Below, in pieces: positions 53,331 through 62,093 of a DNA stretch of 64,000 bases (within the stretch, counting starts at the first letter, position 1; every line of letters begins with the position of its first letter). Location: NCBI RefSeq assembly GCF_003073375.1, contig NZ_CP029002.1:2590001-2654000 (forward strand), in the 5' to 3' direction. The stretch is from Lysinibacillus sp. 2017 (GTDB lineage: Bacteria > Bacillota > Bacilli > Bacillales_A > Planococcaceae). The position numbers were made by a program, and so were the translations under genes. The notes under the pieces are model-generated. The model was not told the DNA's origin. It was given only the letters and a program-made list of their open reading frames with translations, and ran no database searches.

Positions 53331-54998
53331 ATGGAATGGAACGAAACGTATGATGTCGTTGTTATTGGTGGTGGAGCGGGAGGACTTGTTGCGGCAATCA
53401 CTGCACAAGCTCATGGTTTAAAAACATTAGTCATTGAAAAGTCTGATGTATTAGGTGGGTCTTCTGCGCTTTCAGGTGGTGGCCTATGGATTCCGAATAA
53501 TCATGTGTCCAAAAAAGCTGGATTACAAGATAGTGAGGATGATGCGTTGCTTTATATGGAAACAGTCATTGAACATGATGGAGCTTCATCTACTCTTGAA
53601 CGAAAGCAAGCTTTTGTGCGTAATGGACCGAAAATGGTTCACTATTTAGAGGATCTAGGAATCAAGTGGCGCGATGCCATTAACTACCCTGACTATTATC
53701 CAGATAAGCCAGGTGGCAAGATTGGCCGCTCGATTGAATGTGAAATTTTCAATACGAAGGAACTTGGTGAATACGAAAAATTATTACGGAAGCCAAGTCT
53801 TAGTATGCCGTTTCCTATCTATTCTGGTAATGTTGCTCCTATACCTCGTGCATTTACTAGCTTCAAAGATTTCTCATCCGTATTTGGTATGGTTATGAAT
53901 GGCGTGAAATTAAAAGTCCGTGGTGCAAATGGGGTATCGATTGGGCAAGCGTTAATCGGTCGACTAATGCAAATCGCGCTTGTTGTTGGTGTAGAATTCC
54001 GTGTCAATACACCGTTAAAAGACATTGTTTTAGAAAATGATGCAATTGTTGGCGTGGAAGTTGAGCAAAATGGACAATCGCATAGTATTGCTTGTAAAGC
54101 CGCCATCATGGCAAGTGGTGGCTTTGATCATAATCCAGAGCTACGCAAAAAATATCATAATTTAGATGGCGACTGGTCTTCTGGAAGCCCTTCGAATACG
54201 GGTGATTTATTGGCACTTGCCGAAAAATATAATTTAGACACGGAGCTATTAGATGATGCATGGTGGGGCCCTACCTTAATGGATCCAAAAGGCAACCCAA
54301 ATTTTATGGTATTTGACCGCTCATTACCACATACAATTATTGTCGACGGAAATGGCGAACGCTATTTCAATGAATCTGAATCTTATGTAGATGCAGGTCA
54401 TGCGATGTTGGATCAACAAGAAAAAAATGGCAATGCGAACCCTTCGTGGGTCATATTAGACGGTCGCTTCCGTAAACGCTATTTATTTGCGGGCATGTTA
54501 CCGAATATGACACCAAAATCTGCCTACGAAAGTGGCTTTATGGTCAAGGCAGATTCACTAGAAGAACTCGCAGAAAAGTGTGGACTAAATAAAGATACAT
54601 TTAGACAAACAATTGATCGCTTTAATACGTTCGTTGAAAATGGACAAGACGAAGATTTCGGCCGCGGTAATACCGCTTATGACCAGTATTACGGTGACCC
54701 TTCTTACCCAAATCCAAACTTAGGTGAAATTTCGAAACCACCGTTTTACGCAGCGAAAGTATATCCAGGCGATTTGGGTACAAAAGGTGGATTTGTGGCA
54801 AATGAGTATAGTGAAGTGTTGCAAAAAGGTGAGCCTATCAAAGGATTGTACGCAACAGGCAATTGTTCAGCATCCGTAATGGGCCGTACGTATCCAGGTC
54901 CTGGCTCAACATTGGGGCCAGCTACGGTATTTGGTTACATTGCAGCAAATCATATTAAAGAAACATTATTTAATCCAGCATCTGTAACGACTTCATAA
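53331..54998 (+). CDS. FAD_binding_2 dehydrogenase (3-ketosteroid delta-1-dehydrogenase/fumarate reductase flavoprotein family)
   Basis: Soluble flavoprotein, 555 residues. FAD loop GGGAGGLVAAITA (13-25) and the E-K-x-x-x-L-G-G-S-S-A-L-S-G-G motif (36-50). The substrate domain includes DAWWGPTLMD and NGERYFNE, and the C-terminal GNCSASVMGRTYPGPGSTLGPATVFGYIA segment is close to KstD-type 3-oxosteroid 1-dehydrogenases. No other steroid or 3-ketoacid genes are nearby, so the true substrate is open. The start follows AAAGGGGG. It is a single-gene unit. Confidence 0.88.
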   Translation: MEWNETYDVVVIGGGAGGLVAAITAQAHGLKTLVIEKSDVLGGSSALSGGGLWIPNNHVSKKAGLQDSEDDALLYMETVIEHDGASSTLERKQAFVRNGPKMVHYLEDLGIKWRDAINYPDYYPDKPGGKIGRSIECEIFNTKELGEYEKLLRKPSLSMPFPIYSGNVAPIPRAFTSFKDFSSVFGMVMNGVKLKVRGANGVSIGQALIGRLMQIALVVGVEFRVNTPLKDIVLENDAIVGVEVEQNGQSHSIACKAAIMASGGFDHNPELRKKYHNLDGDWSSGSPSNTGDLLALAEKYNLDTELLDDAWWGPTLMDPKGNPNFMVFDRSLPHTIIVDGNGERYFNESESYVDAGHAMLDQQEKNGNANPSWVILDGRFRKRYLFAGMLPNMTPKSAYESGFMVKADSLEELAEKCGLNKDTFRQTIDRFNTFVENGQDEDFGRGNTAYDQYYGDPSYPNPNLGEISKPPFYAAKVYPGDLGTKGGFVANEYSEVLQKGEPIKGLYATGNCSASVMGRTYPGPGSTLGPATVFGYIAANHIKETLFNPASVTTS

Positions 54999-55035
54999 TT
55001 GGAGTTACTGTGTCAAAACATAGTTAAGTAATTAA

Positions 55036-55080
55036 AATAACCGTTCAAATTAGGGACTCCCTTTTGAACGGTTATTTTTT
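55036..55080 (+). terminator. terminator of the FAD dehydrogenase gene
   Basis: AATAACCGTTCAAA/TTTGAACGGTTATT hairpin with TTTTTT. Confidence 0.9.
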
Positions 55081-55206
55081 AGTTCCAAAACATACGACGT
55101 AAATACATCGCTTTCATTCACTTATAGTTCCTCACTTTGTATCCCTTTTCCCTGCATATCATAACAATTCCACTCATGATTTTACTTATTCATTACCAAT
55201 AATTCC

Positions 55207-57036
55207 TTATGCCGTTTCAAACTGACTATTATATAAATCTGCGTAAAACCCTTTTTGTGCAAGGAGTTCATTATGAGTACCAGTTTCTAATACGGAGCCT
55301 TCTTTCATAACTAAAATCACATCGGCATTTTTGATTGTTGACAGTCGATGTGCAATGACGAATGACGTTTTGCCCTTCATCAACGTATCCATTGCCTGTT
55401 GTATAAGCATTTCTGTACGCGTATCTACGGAACTAGTTGCCTCATCTAAGATTAATAGTGGTGCATTCGCTACAATAGCACGTGCGATTGTAATCAACTG
55501 CTTTTGCCCGATAGATAATGTGATTTTTTCATCTAAAATCGTATCGTAGCCGTTTGGCATCGCTTGAATCATATGATGAATACCTACGGCCTGAGCTGCG
55601 GTATCAATCTCTGCCTGTGTAGCATTTTGTTTTGCATACGCAATATTGTCACGAACTGTGCCTTCAAATAACCAGGTATCTTGAAGTACCATACAAAATT
55701 GCTCATGCACCTGCTCACGCGTCATGTCGTGAATGGGGATGTCATCAATTTTAATCGTTCCACTATTCACTTCATAAAAACGCATTAATAAATTTACAAG
55801 TGTTGTTTTCCCGGCGCCAGTTGGGCCAACAATTGCGATTTTTTGCCCTGCCATCACTGCTAATGAGAAATCTTGGATAATCGGCTTTTCGTCATAACCA
55901 AATGCCACATGATCAAATGATACATTGCCTTTAATCACTGGCAATTCAAGCTGTTTATTTGATTCATTGTCCAACTCTTTTTCTTCTAAAAACTCAAAAA
56001 CTCGTTCACTAGCTGCGGCTGTCGATTGCAAGCTTGTCGCTGCTTGAGCTAGTTGCGCTAAAGGCTGTGTAAATAGGCGAACATACACCATAAAGGCAAC
56101 GATAACACCAATTGAGATTGAGCCCTTCGTTACTAAAATCGCTCCGACCACACAAATTGCCACATAACCAAAGTTGCCGATAAACTGCATAATTGGCATC
56201 ATTAAACCCGATAAAAACTGTGCTTTCCACGCATTGTGATAAAGTACATTATTGACGCCATCAAATTTCTGCTTCGCATCACGCTCACCATTATATGCCT
56301 GCACAATTTGGTGACCTGTATACATTTCTTCAATATGACCATTAAGCTCCCCTAGCTGTTGCTGTTGCGCGACAAAATATTTTTGCGATGTCCCCATAAT
56401 TACGCTCATTAAGCCAAAGCCAATAAGTGTAGCCAAAATACCCGTCAGTGCCATGATCCAGTTCGTATAAAACATCATGCCTAATACGCCGATAAAGGTA
56501 ACAACTGACGTAACCAATTGACCAATACTGTTATTTAACGTTTGTCCAATCGTGTCCACGTCATTCGTCACGCGACTTAGCACATTTCCGATACTCGTTT
56601 GATCGTAATAGTTTAACGGCAAACGATTCATCTTGGTTGATAAATCCGTACGCATTTTTTTCGTAATACGCTGCGTAACGGTCGCCATAATAAATCCTTG
56701 TACATAGCTAAATATAAAGCTCAACCCATAGAATACACAAAGTAAAATCCCTATTTTTTTAACAGACTCTAAATCAATTCCTGTAAACAAGCCCTTTTGA
56801 ATCATATCCGTTAAATCACTTAACAAACTAGGTCCATATACCGTAAAGGCTGTGCCAATCAGTGCTAATACTAATGCAATTCCTACAAATGGCATAAAAC
56901 CTTTGCAATAAACAGCGAGCTTTTTCATCGTTTTCTTAAAATCATTAGCTTTTCCTTGTGCACCCATTCGAGGAGGGCCGAATGCAGGCTTAGCACTTTT
57001 TTGCTGCTCGTCTAATTCAGTATGTTCATTAGTCAT
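55207..57036 (-). CDS. ABC exporter subunit with catalytic nucleotide site (YfiC-like)
   Basis: Half-transporter of a heterodimeric multidrug-type ABC exporter, 609 residues. A six-helix membrane domain (about 35-320) is followed by an ATPase: Walker A GPTGAGKTT, Walker B LLILDEATS (catalytic Glu present), H-loop IAHRLST. The signature is degenerate, LSIGQ instead of LSGGQ. With the partner gene it completes one normal and one degenerate ATP site. It overlaps the upstream gene by 8 bp. The start follows AAGGAGG. Confidence 0.93.
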   Translation of the reverse strand: MTNEHTELDEQQKSAKPAFGPPRMGAQGKANDFKKTMKKLAVYCKGFMPFVGIALVLALIGTAFTVYGPSLLSDLTDMIQKGLFTGIDLESVKKIGILLCVFYGLSFIFSYVQGFIMATVTQRITKKMRTDLSTKMNRLPLNYYDQTSIGNVLSRVTNDVDTIGQTLNNSIGQLVTSVVTFIGVLGMMFYTNWIMALTGILATLIGFGLMSVIMGTSQKYFVAQQQQLGELNGHIEEMYTGHQIVQAYNGERDAKQKFDGVNNVLYHNAWKAQFLSGLMMPIMQFIGNFGYVAICVVGAILVTKGSISIGVIVAFMVYVRLFTQPLAQLAQAATSLQSTAAASERVFEFLEEKELDNESNKQLELPVIKGNVSFDHVAFGYDEKPIIQDFSLAVMAGQKIAIVGPTGAGKTTLVNLLMRFYEVNSGTIKIDDIPIHDMTREQVHEQFCMVLQDTWLFEGTVRDNIAYAKQNATQAEIDTAAQAVGIHHMIQAMPNGYDTILDEKITLSIGQKQLITIARAIVANAPLLILDEATSSVDTRTEMLIQQAMDTLMKGKTSFVIAHRLSTIKNADVILVMKEGSVLETGTHNELLAQKGFYADLYNSQFETA

Positions 57037-58777
57037 TCGCTAGCTCCTCCTTTGAAAGCTGTGAATAAGCAATTTCTTGATACGTTTCACAGTTCTTCAT
57101 TAATTCGCCATGTGTACCGTTGCCTACAATTTGCCCTTGCTCAAACACTAAAATGCGATTGGCATCCTTAATCGTACCGATACGCTGTGCCACAATAAAC
57201 GTAATGGCATCATCCATCGTTTCTTTAAGTGCTGAACGCAATTTACGGTCCGTTGTATAGTCCAGCGCTGAGAACGAATCATCAAATAAATAGATCGAAG
57301 GCTTTTTGTAAATCGCCCGCGCAATTGATAATCGCTGTTTTTGTCCGCCAGAGACGTTTTTACCACCTTGCGCAATTGCAGCCTCATAAGAATCATCCAT
57401 TTTTTCAACGAATTCTGTTCCCTGTGCAATCGCAATCACTTGTTTTAACCATTCTTGTTCCTCAGGTTCCGAGCCATACGTAACGTTCGACTTTACCGTT
57501 CCTCTAAATAAAAAGGCTGATTGTGAAACATAACCAATTTCATCTCGTAATGCTTCCTGCTTATAATTTTTGATATTTTCACCATTGATAAGCACTTCAC
57601 CTTCCGTTGCATCAAAGAAACGCGGGATAAGCTGAATGGCAGTTGTTTTCCCACTACCTGTCGAACCAATAATGGCAATCGTTTCACCTTTTTCCGCCGT
57701 AAATTTCAAATCTGACAGCACATTGCCTTCACCGTTTGGATAATGAAATGAAACATTGTTGAATTGAACTTTTTCAATACCACTGTCTATTGAAAGTGAG
57801 CCGTCATGTATGGTTGGACGAGTAGTTAATACTTCTAAAATACGCTTCGCTGACACTTGCGCACGCGGTAGCATGATAAAAATCATACTAACCATCATAA
57901 ATGCCATAATGACTTGCATGGCATAAGAAGAAAAGACGACCATATTTGAAAATAAAGTGAGTTTATCTGTTTGATCGGCATTTTGGATTAAATACGCTCC
58001 AATCCAATAAATCGCCACGCTTAAGCCTGATAAAAGGAGCATCATCGAAGGACCAATTAACGCCATTAATCGATTGACGAATAAATTAGTCATCGTCACT
58101 TCTGTATTGGCCTTTTCAAATTTTCCAAGCTGATAATGTTCTGCATTATAAGCTCGAATAACGCGTATCCCGGTTAAATTTTCACGGGTAATTCGATTTA
58201 AATTATCCGTTAATGTTTGAATGATTCTAAATTTTGGAATGGCAAAAAATATGACGACAAGAATTAATATTACTAGGAAAATAAGCGCCACACCTGTCGC
58301 AGCAGTCCACTCAAAATTTTTATTATAAATTTTAATAATAGCCCAAACCGCTAAAATCGGTGCTTTAATAATAACTTGCAAACCCATTGCAACAATCATT
58401 TGAACTTGCGTAATATCATTTGTTGAACGGGTAATCAAACTCGGCGTCGAAAAATGATTCATTTCCGCCATTGAGAAGGAAATCGTTTTTTCAAATACCA
58501 TGCCACGAATTCGCTTCGCTAAACCCGCCGCAATTTTCGCCGCAAAATAACCAACGATAATGGCCGCAATCATACTGCCGACTGCACATAAAAGCATCAT
58601 CACACCCGGTTGCCATAAATTCGAAACCGTTGTGCCATCTATTTGAATAAGCATCGTAATCTCGGCCATGTAGTCGGGTAACTTTAAATCGAGCCATACT
58701 TGGATCACGATAAAAGCTAAACTGACAGCTACAAGTAGCCTTTCTTTGCTCGTCAAATAACTTAAGATTCTTAGCAT
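57029..58777 (-). CDS. ABC exporter subunit with degenerate nucleotide site (YfiB-like)
   Basis: Partner half-transporter, 582 residues, six membrane helices (about 15-310) then ATPase: Walker A GSTGSGKTT, signature VSGGQKQRLSIA (intact), but Walker B is FDDSFSALD, with Asp in place of the catalytic Glu. This asymmetry is known from BmrCD/TM287-288 type exporters. The substrate is unknown. The start follows AAGGTGAAA. Confidence 0.93.
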   Translation of the reverse strand: MLRILSYLTSKERLLVAVSLAFIVIQVWLDLKLPDYMAEITMLIQIDGTTVSNLWQPGVMMLLCAVGSMIAAIIVGYFAAKIAAGLAKRIRGMVFEKTISFSMAEMNHFSTPSLITRSTNDITQVQMIVAMGLQVIIKAPILAVWAIIKIYNKNFEWTAATGVALIFLVILILVVIFFAIPKFRIIQTLTDNLNRITRENLTGIRVIRAYNAEHYQLGKFEKANTEVTMTNLFVNRLMALIGPSMMLLLSGLSVAIYWIGAYLIQNADQTDKLTLFSNMVVFSSYAMQVIMAFMMVSMIFIMLPRAQVSAKRILEVLTTRPTIHDGSLSIDSGIEKVQFNNVSFHYPNGEGNVLSDLKFTAEKGETIAIIGSTGSGKTTAIQLIPRFFDATEGEVLINGENIKNYKQEALRDEIGYVSQSAFLFRGTVKSNVTYGSEPEEQEWLKQVIAIAQGTEFVEKMDDSYEAAIAQGGKNVSGGQKQRLSIARAIYKKPSIYLFDDSFSALDYTTDRKLRSALKETMDDAITFIVAQRIGTIKDANRILVFEQGQIVGNGTHGELMKNCETYQEIAYSQLSKEELAND

Positions 58778-59082
58778 ATTTTCACCTTTGCCTTCGTCTG
58801 TAAGATTGTTTTTCCCTAGCTATGAATTCACTATCTTTAGAATAAATTCATCTTATACTACACGGAAAATTTATACAATTCTATGCTATCAAGATATCAC
58901 ATAGAAATTTATAGGCTAAATAAAGAAAGTTTACTAGAAAAAACACCTCAGTTGTAAGTTTGTGTAACTACAACAGAAGTGTATTTATTAAATAATTTAT
59001 TGTGAAAGCTGTTGATTTCATCTCTACTGTTTGGATATAAAACGCAATCAACACGAAAAACGTACTCATACCAATTTTTTGT
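58778..59082. other. intergenic region between the ABC exporter and padR operon
   Basis: About 305 bp. It contains the terminator at 58936-58982 and minus-strand promoter-like sequence near 58850-58875 (TTGTAT...TATAAG with a short 15-bp spacer) for the ABC exporter. No open frame is supported. Confidence 0.5.
58936..58982 (-). terminator. terminator of the DUF3533-padR operon
   Basis: ACACTTCTGTTGTA pairs with TACAACTGAGGTGT, followed by TTTTTTC on the minus strand, about 100 bp after the padR stop. Confidence 0.8.
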
Positions 59083-59634
59083 CTATAACTGACTATGATT
59101 CCCGTTACGCTTCAATTTTTCGATTAGGTGATCAAGCCAAAAAATTTCCTTAGACATCATGTCTGAAAAATAATCGTGAGAGAATTCTACCATTTCCATC
59201 ACAGCTACCTCAGCTGGAATTTGCTTGAAAATCCCGTTTAAATACGATTCCTTCGAACGCATTTTTTCTAACTTTTGCTCAAGAATTTGAACTACACGTT
59301 CCTTTTCTACATAGCGTAAAAACATTAATCCGACCGTCATTTCTGCTACCTTATCTGCCTTTTTAAACAGCTCGTAAATCTTCACAGGTAATTGCTCACG
59401 TCCCTTGTCGGTAATAGCAAATACCTGCTTATCCGGACGATGCTCCTCTTTGATGACCTCACGAGGCTCGACCAATCCCTGCTTTGACAGTGACTCAAAA
59501 TGATAATATAACTTGCTCTCTGTTAAATTACCCAATTTATCAAACGGAATAGGCTCGGATAATTCCTTTTTCAACTTATATGGATAGTTATTTTCTTCCA
59601 TCAGCTTACTTAAAATATAAATTTGAATTGACAT
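59083..59634 (-). CDS. PadR-family transcriptional regulator
   Basis: 183 residues from ATG 59634, 6 nt after AGGGGGGTG. The N-terminal winged helix has the pattern IYILSKLMEENNYPYKLKKEL ... SKLYYHFESLSKQGLVEPREV, typical of PadR. A helical C-terminal domain (about 90-183) mediates dimerisation. It lies downstream of the DUF3533-like membrane protein gene; a perfect dyad at 60882-60903 upstream of that gene is its probable operator. Confidence 0.9.
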   Translation of the reverse strand: MSIQIYILSKLMEENNYPYKLKKELSEPIPFDKLGNLTESKLYYHFESLSKQGLVEPREVIKEEHRPDKQVFAITDKGREQLPVKIYELFKKADKVAEMTVGLMFLRYVEKERVVQILEQKLEKMRSKESYLNGIFKQIPAEVAVMEMVEFSHDYFSDMMSKEIFWLDHLIEKLKRNGNHSQL

Positions 59635-59654
59635 CGTACACCCCCCTAAAAGTG

Positions 59655-59686
59655 AAAGCTCCAATCAGAAAACTGATTGAAGCTTT
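59655..59686 (-). terminator. partial terminator between membrane protein gene and padR
   Basis: AAAGCTTCAATCAG-TTTT-CTGATTGGAGCTTT followed by CACTTTT on the minus strand. It may lower padR expression relative to the upstream gene. Confidence 0.55.
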
Positions 59687-59696
59687 TATGTCATTG

Positions 59697-60848
59697 TTAT
59701 TTTGCTAAAACTTCTTTAGCAGACGGTTCTTTTTTATGAACAAACGCTACAATTATCATGTTAATAATCATCGCGCCAACTCCAACTGCCGCTAAGCCCC
59801 ATAGGAATGGTGCCTGCTCGGTTGAACCGAACATCACTGCGAAATACGATTGCACGGAGTAATACATTGGTGTGATTTGACTCATAACGTCGAAGTAACC
59901 GTACATCATATCACGAGGCATTGTTGCACCGTTTGAAATTGTTTGTGTTAATAATACTGGAATATTTAAGATCATACCAGCCTCACCTATTAAGAATGTG
60001 AAAATAGCACACACGTTAAAGGCTGACATATAAAGTAAAATTTGTTGTCCTGCTACTTTGAATAAAATACTTGTATCGATATCGGCGATTATAAATGCTA
60101 CTAATAGTGCAAAGATTGTTGAAACAACAGCAACTAATAGTGCTGAACCTTGAGCGTAAGCAAATAAACGTTTTTTTGATGCTTTGCCGCGGCTGAATCT
60201 GAATGCTTGTACGATTTGCATTGCTGCGATCATTGCACCTACGTAACAAGCCATTGTTAAGAACATAGGTAACATGTTATTGTGCATTCCATCTGGCACA
60301 TCGTTCATGATTACGTAGTTCCCTACATAAGCTTGGTCAATTTGTTCTGCCATTGCATTCGCTTGTTCTTCAGGTAAGTTAAAGTTCATTAATATACCTT
60401 TAGCTGTTTGTGTTGAGAAGCTTGCACTTAATTGATTGTTAATTTCTGTTACAATTACTTTCATTGAAGAAGAAACCATTGTTGCTGAAGCTTCGTTTAC
60501 TGTAAAGTCAATTTGAGCTGATTCACCCTTTTGTGCGTTAGCTGTAAAGTTTTCAGGAATATGAATAACTAATGCGTACTTATTATCCCCTAATTCTTCT
60601 AATGCTTCTTTATTTGTTATATCCGTATCAATCGTTTTAAATGGTAAGCTTTCTGTTAACTGACCCGCGATTTGTGTACCTGATTCTCCCGCGTCATCAT
60701 TAATAATCGCAATTTTCAGATCGTCCATGTTTCCTGGTAATGCTGTGTACCCTAATAAGAAAATGCATAGCATCGCTACAGCATAAAATACGCCCATAAA
60801 GATCGACGCCGTCACACCCTGTAATTTTAAAAACTCTTTAAATTTCAA
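59697..60848 (-). CDS. ABC-2 type/YhgE-Pip-like membrane protein (DUF3533-like)
   Basis: 383 residues from TTG 60848, 9 nt after AAGGGA; an upstream TTG at 60881 has no site. One helix near the N-terminus, a large extracellular domain (about 35-185; DLKIAIINDDAGESGTQIAGQL ... YALVIHIPENFT) and five C-terminal helices: the ABC-2 type exporter permease/YhgE layout. No ATPase gene is adjacent. The pair with PadR suggests a drug-inducible efflux or envelope-stress unit. The exact function is unknown. Confidence 0.85.
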   Translation of the reverse strand: MKFKEFLKLQGVTASIFMGVFYAVAMLCIFLLGYTALPGNMDDLKIAIINDDAGESGTQIAGQLTESLPFKTIDTDITNKEALEELGDNKYALVIHIPENFTANAQKGESAQIDFTVNEASATMVSSSMKVIVTEINNQLSASFSTQTAKGILMNFNLPEEQANAMAEQIDQAYVGNYVIMNDVPDGMHNNMLPMFLTMACYVGAMIAAMQIVQAFRFSRGKASKKRLFAYAQGSALLVAVVSTIFALLVAFIIADIDTSILFKVAGQQILLYMSAFNVCAIFTFLIGEAGMILNIPVLLTQTISNGATMPRDMMYGYFDVMSQITPMYYSVQSYFAVMFGSTEQAPFLWGLAAVGVGAMIINMIIVAFVHKKEPSAKEVLAK

Positions 60849-60881
60849 TATAATAGTTCCCTTCTTGAGTAGCTTTTTCAA

Positions 60882-60903
60882 AAGTACTCAAATTAGAGTA
60901 CTT
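60882..60903 (-). promoter_or_regulatory. perfect dyad AAGTACTC-N6-GAGTACTT, probable PadR operator
   Basis: Two 8-bp arms with a 6-bp spacer, located 34 bp before the TTG start of the membrane protein gene. It is in the right place to be bound by the co-encoded PadR. Confidence 0.7.
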
Positions 60904-61173
60904 AACTTTAAATAGTTTAAATTATTATTCCAGAAAAGTAAAGGGCTAAAGGTTTGATCATTTTTATGAGATTGTTGTAGGGAATACATATTATTCATTT
61001 TATATTGTGGGTATTTGGGCAATTATTAGTGATTAGAGCAAGGGAATGCTTTTTAAGGAGTTATATTTGTATAATTTAAGTTAGCGTTAACGAAGTAAAG
61101 AGTTATAACTATTGTATTTTAAATTACGAAGAGACAATTAATTTAATTTTGTTTCCATTCTTGATCTCAATAT

Positions 61174-61225
61174 AAAAAGCATCAGATAGCGCGATTAAAT
61201 AAATCATAGCTATTTGATGCTTTTT
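61174..61225 (-). terminator. terminator of the WYL/GIY-YIG/Cys-rich operon
   Basis: AAAAAGCATCAAATAGC/GCTATCTGATGCTTTTT long stem with T-run on the minus strand, about 55 bp after the last gene of the operon. Confidence 0.85.
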
Positions 61226-61281
61226 AATTATTCATTTCTTCTTGAAATTCATAAATAATTTATTTTATAATTAATTCCTTT

Positions 61282-61488
61282 TTAGTACCTCTTCTCCCAA
61301 CCCGTACAAGAAGTCCAAGCCGCGCGGACAAAGTGATGCTTGTAGCATGTTTGCTTTTCGTTTGGATCAAAGTTGAAAAAGTTTGGTGAATTGACACGAG
61401 GTTTTACTTGGAGTCCGCCCACTGGACCATTCCAATGGCGACACATCGCACAAATCTTTGTATTTGGGTTTGTTAATTTCGTTGTCAC
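61282..61488 (-). CDS. small Cys-rich protein (68 aa), putative metal-binding
   Basis: Not recognised. The start is GTG 61488 behind GAGGTGA. It has four Cys: C-x-x-C (ICAMCRHW), TCYKHH and SCTGW, with nearby His and Trp residues, a pattern suggesting a zinc- or iron-binding small protein. It is the last gene of an operon, 27 bp after the GIY-YIG nuclease gene and 50 bp from the WYL unit's end. Confidence 0.75.
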   Translation of the reverse strand: MTTKLTNPNTKICAMCRHWNGPVGGLQVKPRVNSPNFFNFDPNEKQTCYKHHFVRAAWTSCTGWEKRY

Positions 61489-61515
61489 TTTTTCACCTCA
61501 TCATTTTTAAAAAAT

Positions 61516-62070
61516 TTAGTTTCTCTGTACATTCCATATTTCAGAAACACTTCCGTATCGCTGAATCATTGCTTTTTCTAATTCTTTCACTGTTTCCACT
61601 TGGGCCGCTGAATTGCCAACAATTAATATGGAAATCACTAAGTTCACTGCATTGGCTTTCATACTTTGACCAGACTGATGCGTTCGGCCGCTATCACTTG
61701 GTCGCACATAATCTCGTAAGCGCTTTCGAAATCCGCCGTTGTTATATTCAATCGCACGACCAATATATTTAACTGTTCCATTTTCCGTAGCCTTATATAA
61801 TCCAATTGATTTGTTATATGGTTTTAAATTTTCAACCGTTAAATCCTCCAGCTTGCCAAGTCGCATCCAGCGCTTGTCCCACTGGTCTAGTGTAAATCCG
61901 CCATACGTTTTTTCACCTTGCTTCTGTCGAAAGCTAGATGAATTCGAAGGTGAACGCTTTTCAAACTCCACTTGTCTTTTAGATGCCTCAGCAGCGGCCT
62001 TTGCCATTAAGTTTGGTGCTTCTTCAATTGCTCTTTTTGCAAGTTTCCCTAAAATATCTTTAAGTCCCAT
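61516..62070 (-). CDS. GIY-YIG-type nuclease domain protein
   Basis: 184 residues. An N-terminal Ala/Lys-rich helical part (1-75) precedes a GIY-YIG core. GLY at 90-92 and YIG at 102-104 are the two name motifs, followed by Arg105, RKRLRDY with further Arg, and the metal-binding Glu in VKELEKAMIQRY (near 163-165). These are the catalytic residues of the fold. No known binding domain is fused. It is 23 bp after the WYL regulator gene and 27 bp before the Cys-rich gene. The start follows TAGGAGTGAG. Confidence 0.85.
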   Translation of the reverse strand: MGLKDILGKLAKRAIEEAPNLMAKAAAEASKRQVEFEKRSPSNSSSFRQKQGEKTYGGFTLDQWDKRWMRLGKLEDLTVENLKPYNKSIGLYKATENGTVKYIGRAIEYNNGGFRKRLRDYVRPSDSGRTHQSGQSMKANAVNLVISILIVGNSAAQVETVKELEKAMIQRYGSVSEIWNVQRN

Positions 62071-62093
62071 CTCTACTCACTCCTATACATTTA

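Larger units (their letters stand above)
60849..61281. other. intergenic region upstream of the DUF3533-padR operon
   Basis: About 430 bp. It holds the PadR-type dyad (60882-60903), AT-rich sequence with an unassigned minus-strand promoter, and the bidirectional terminator at 61174-61225. No gene is supported between 60904 and 61173. Confidence 0.5.
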
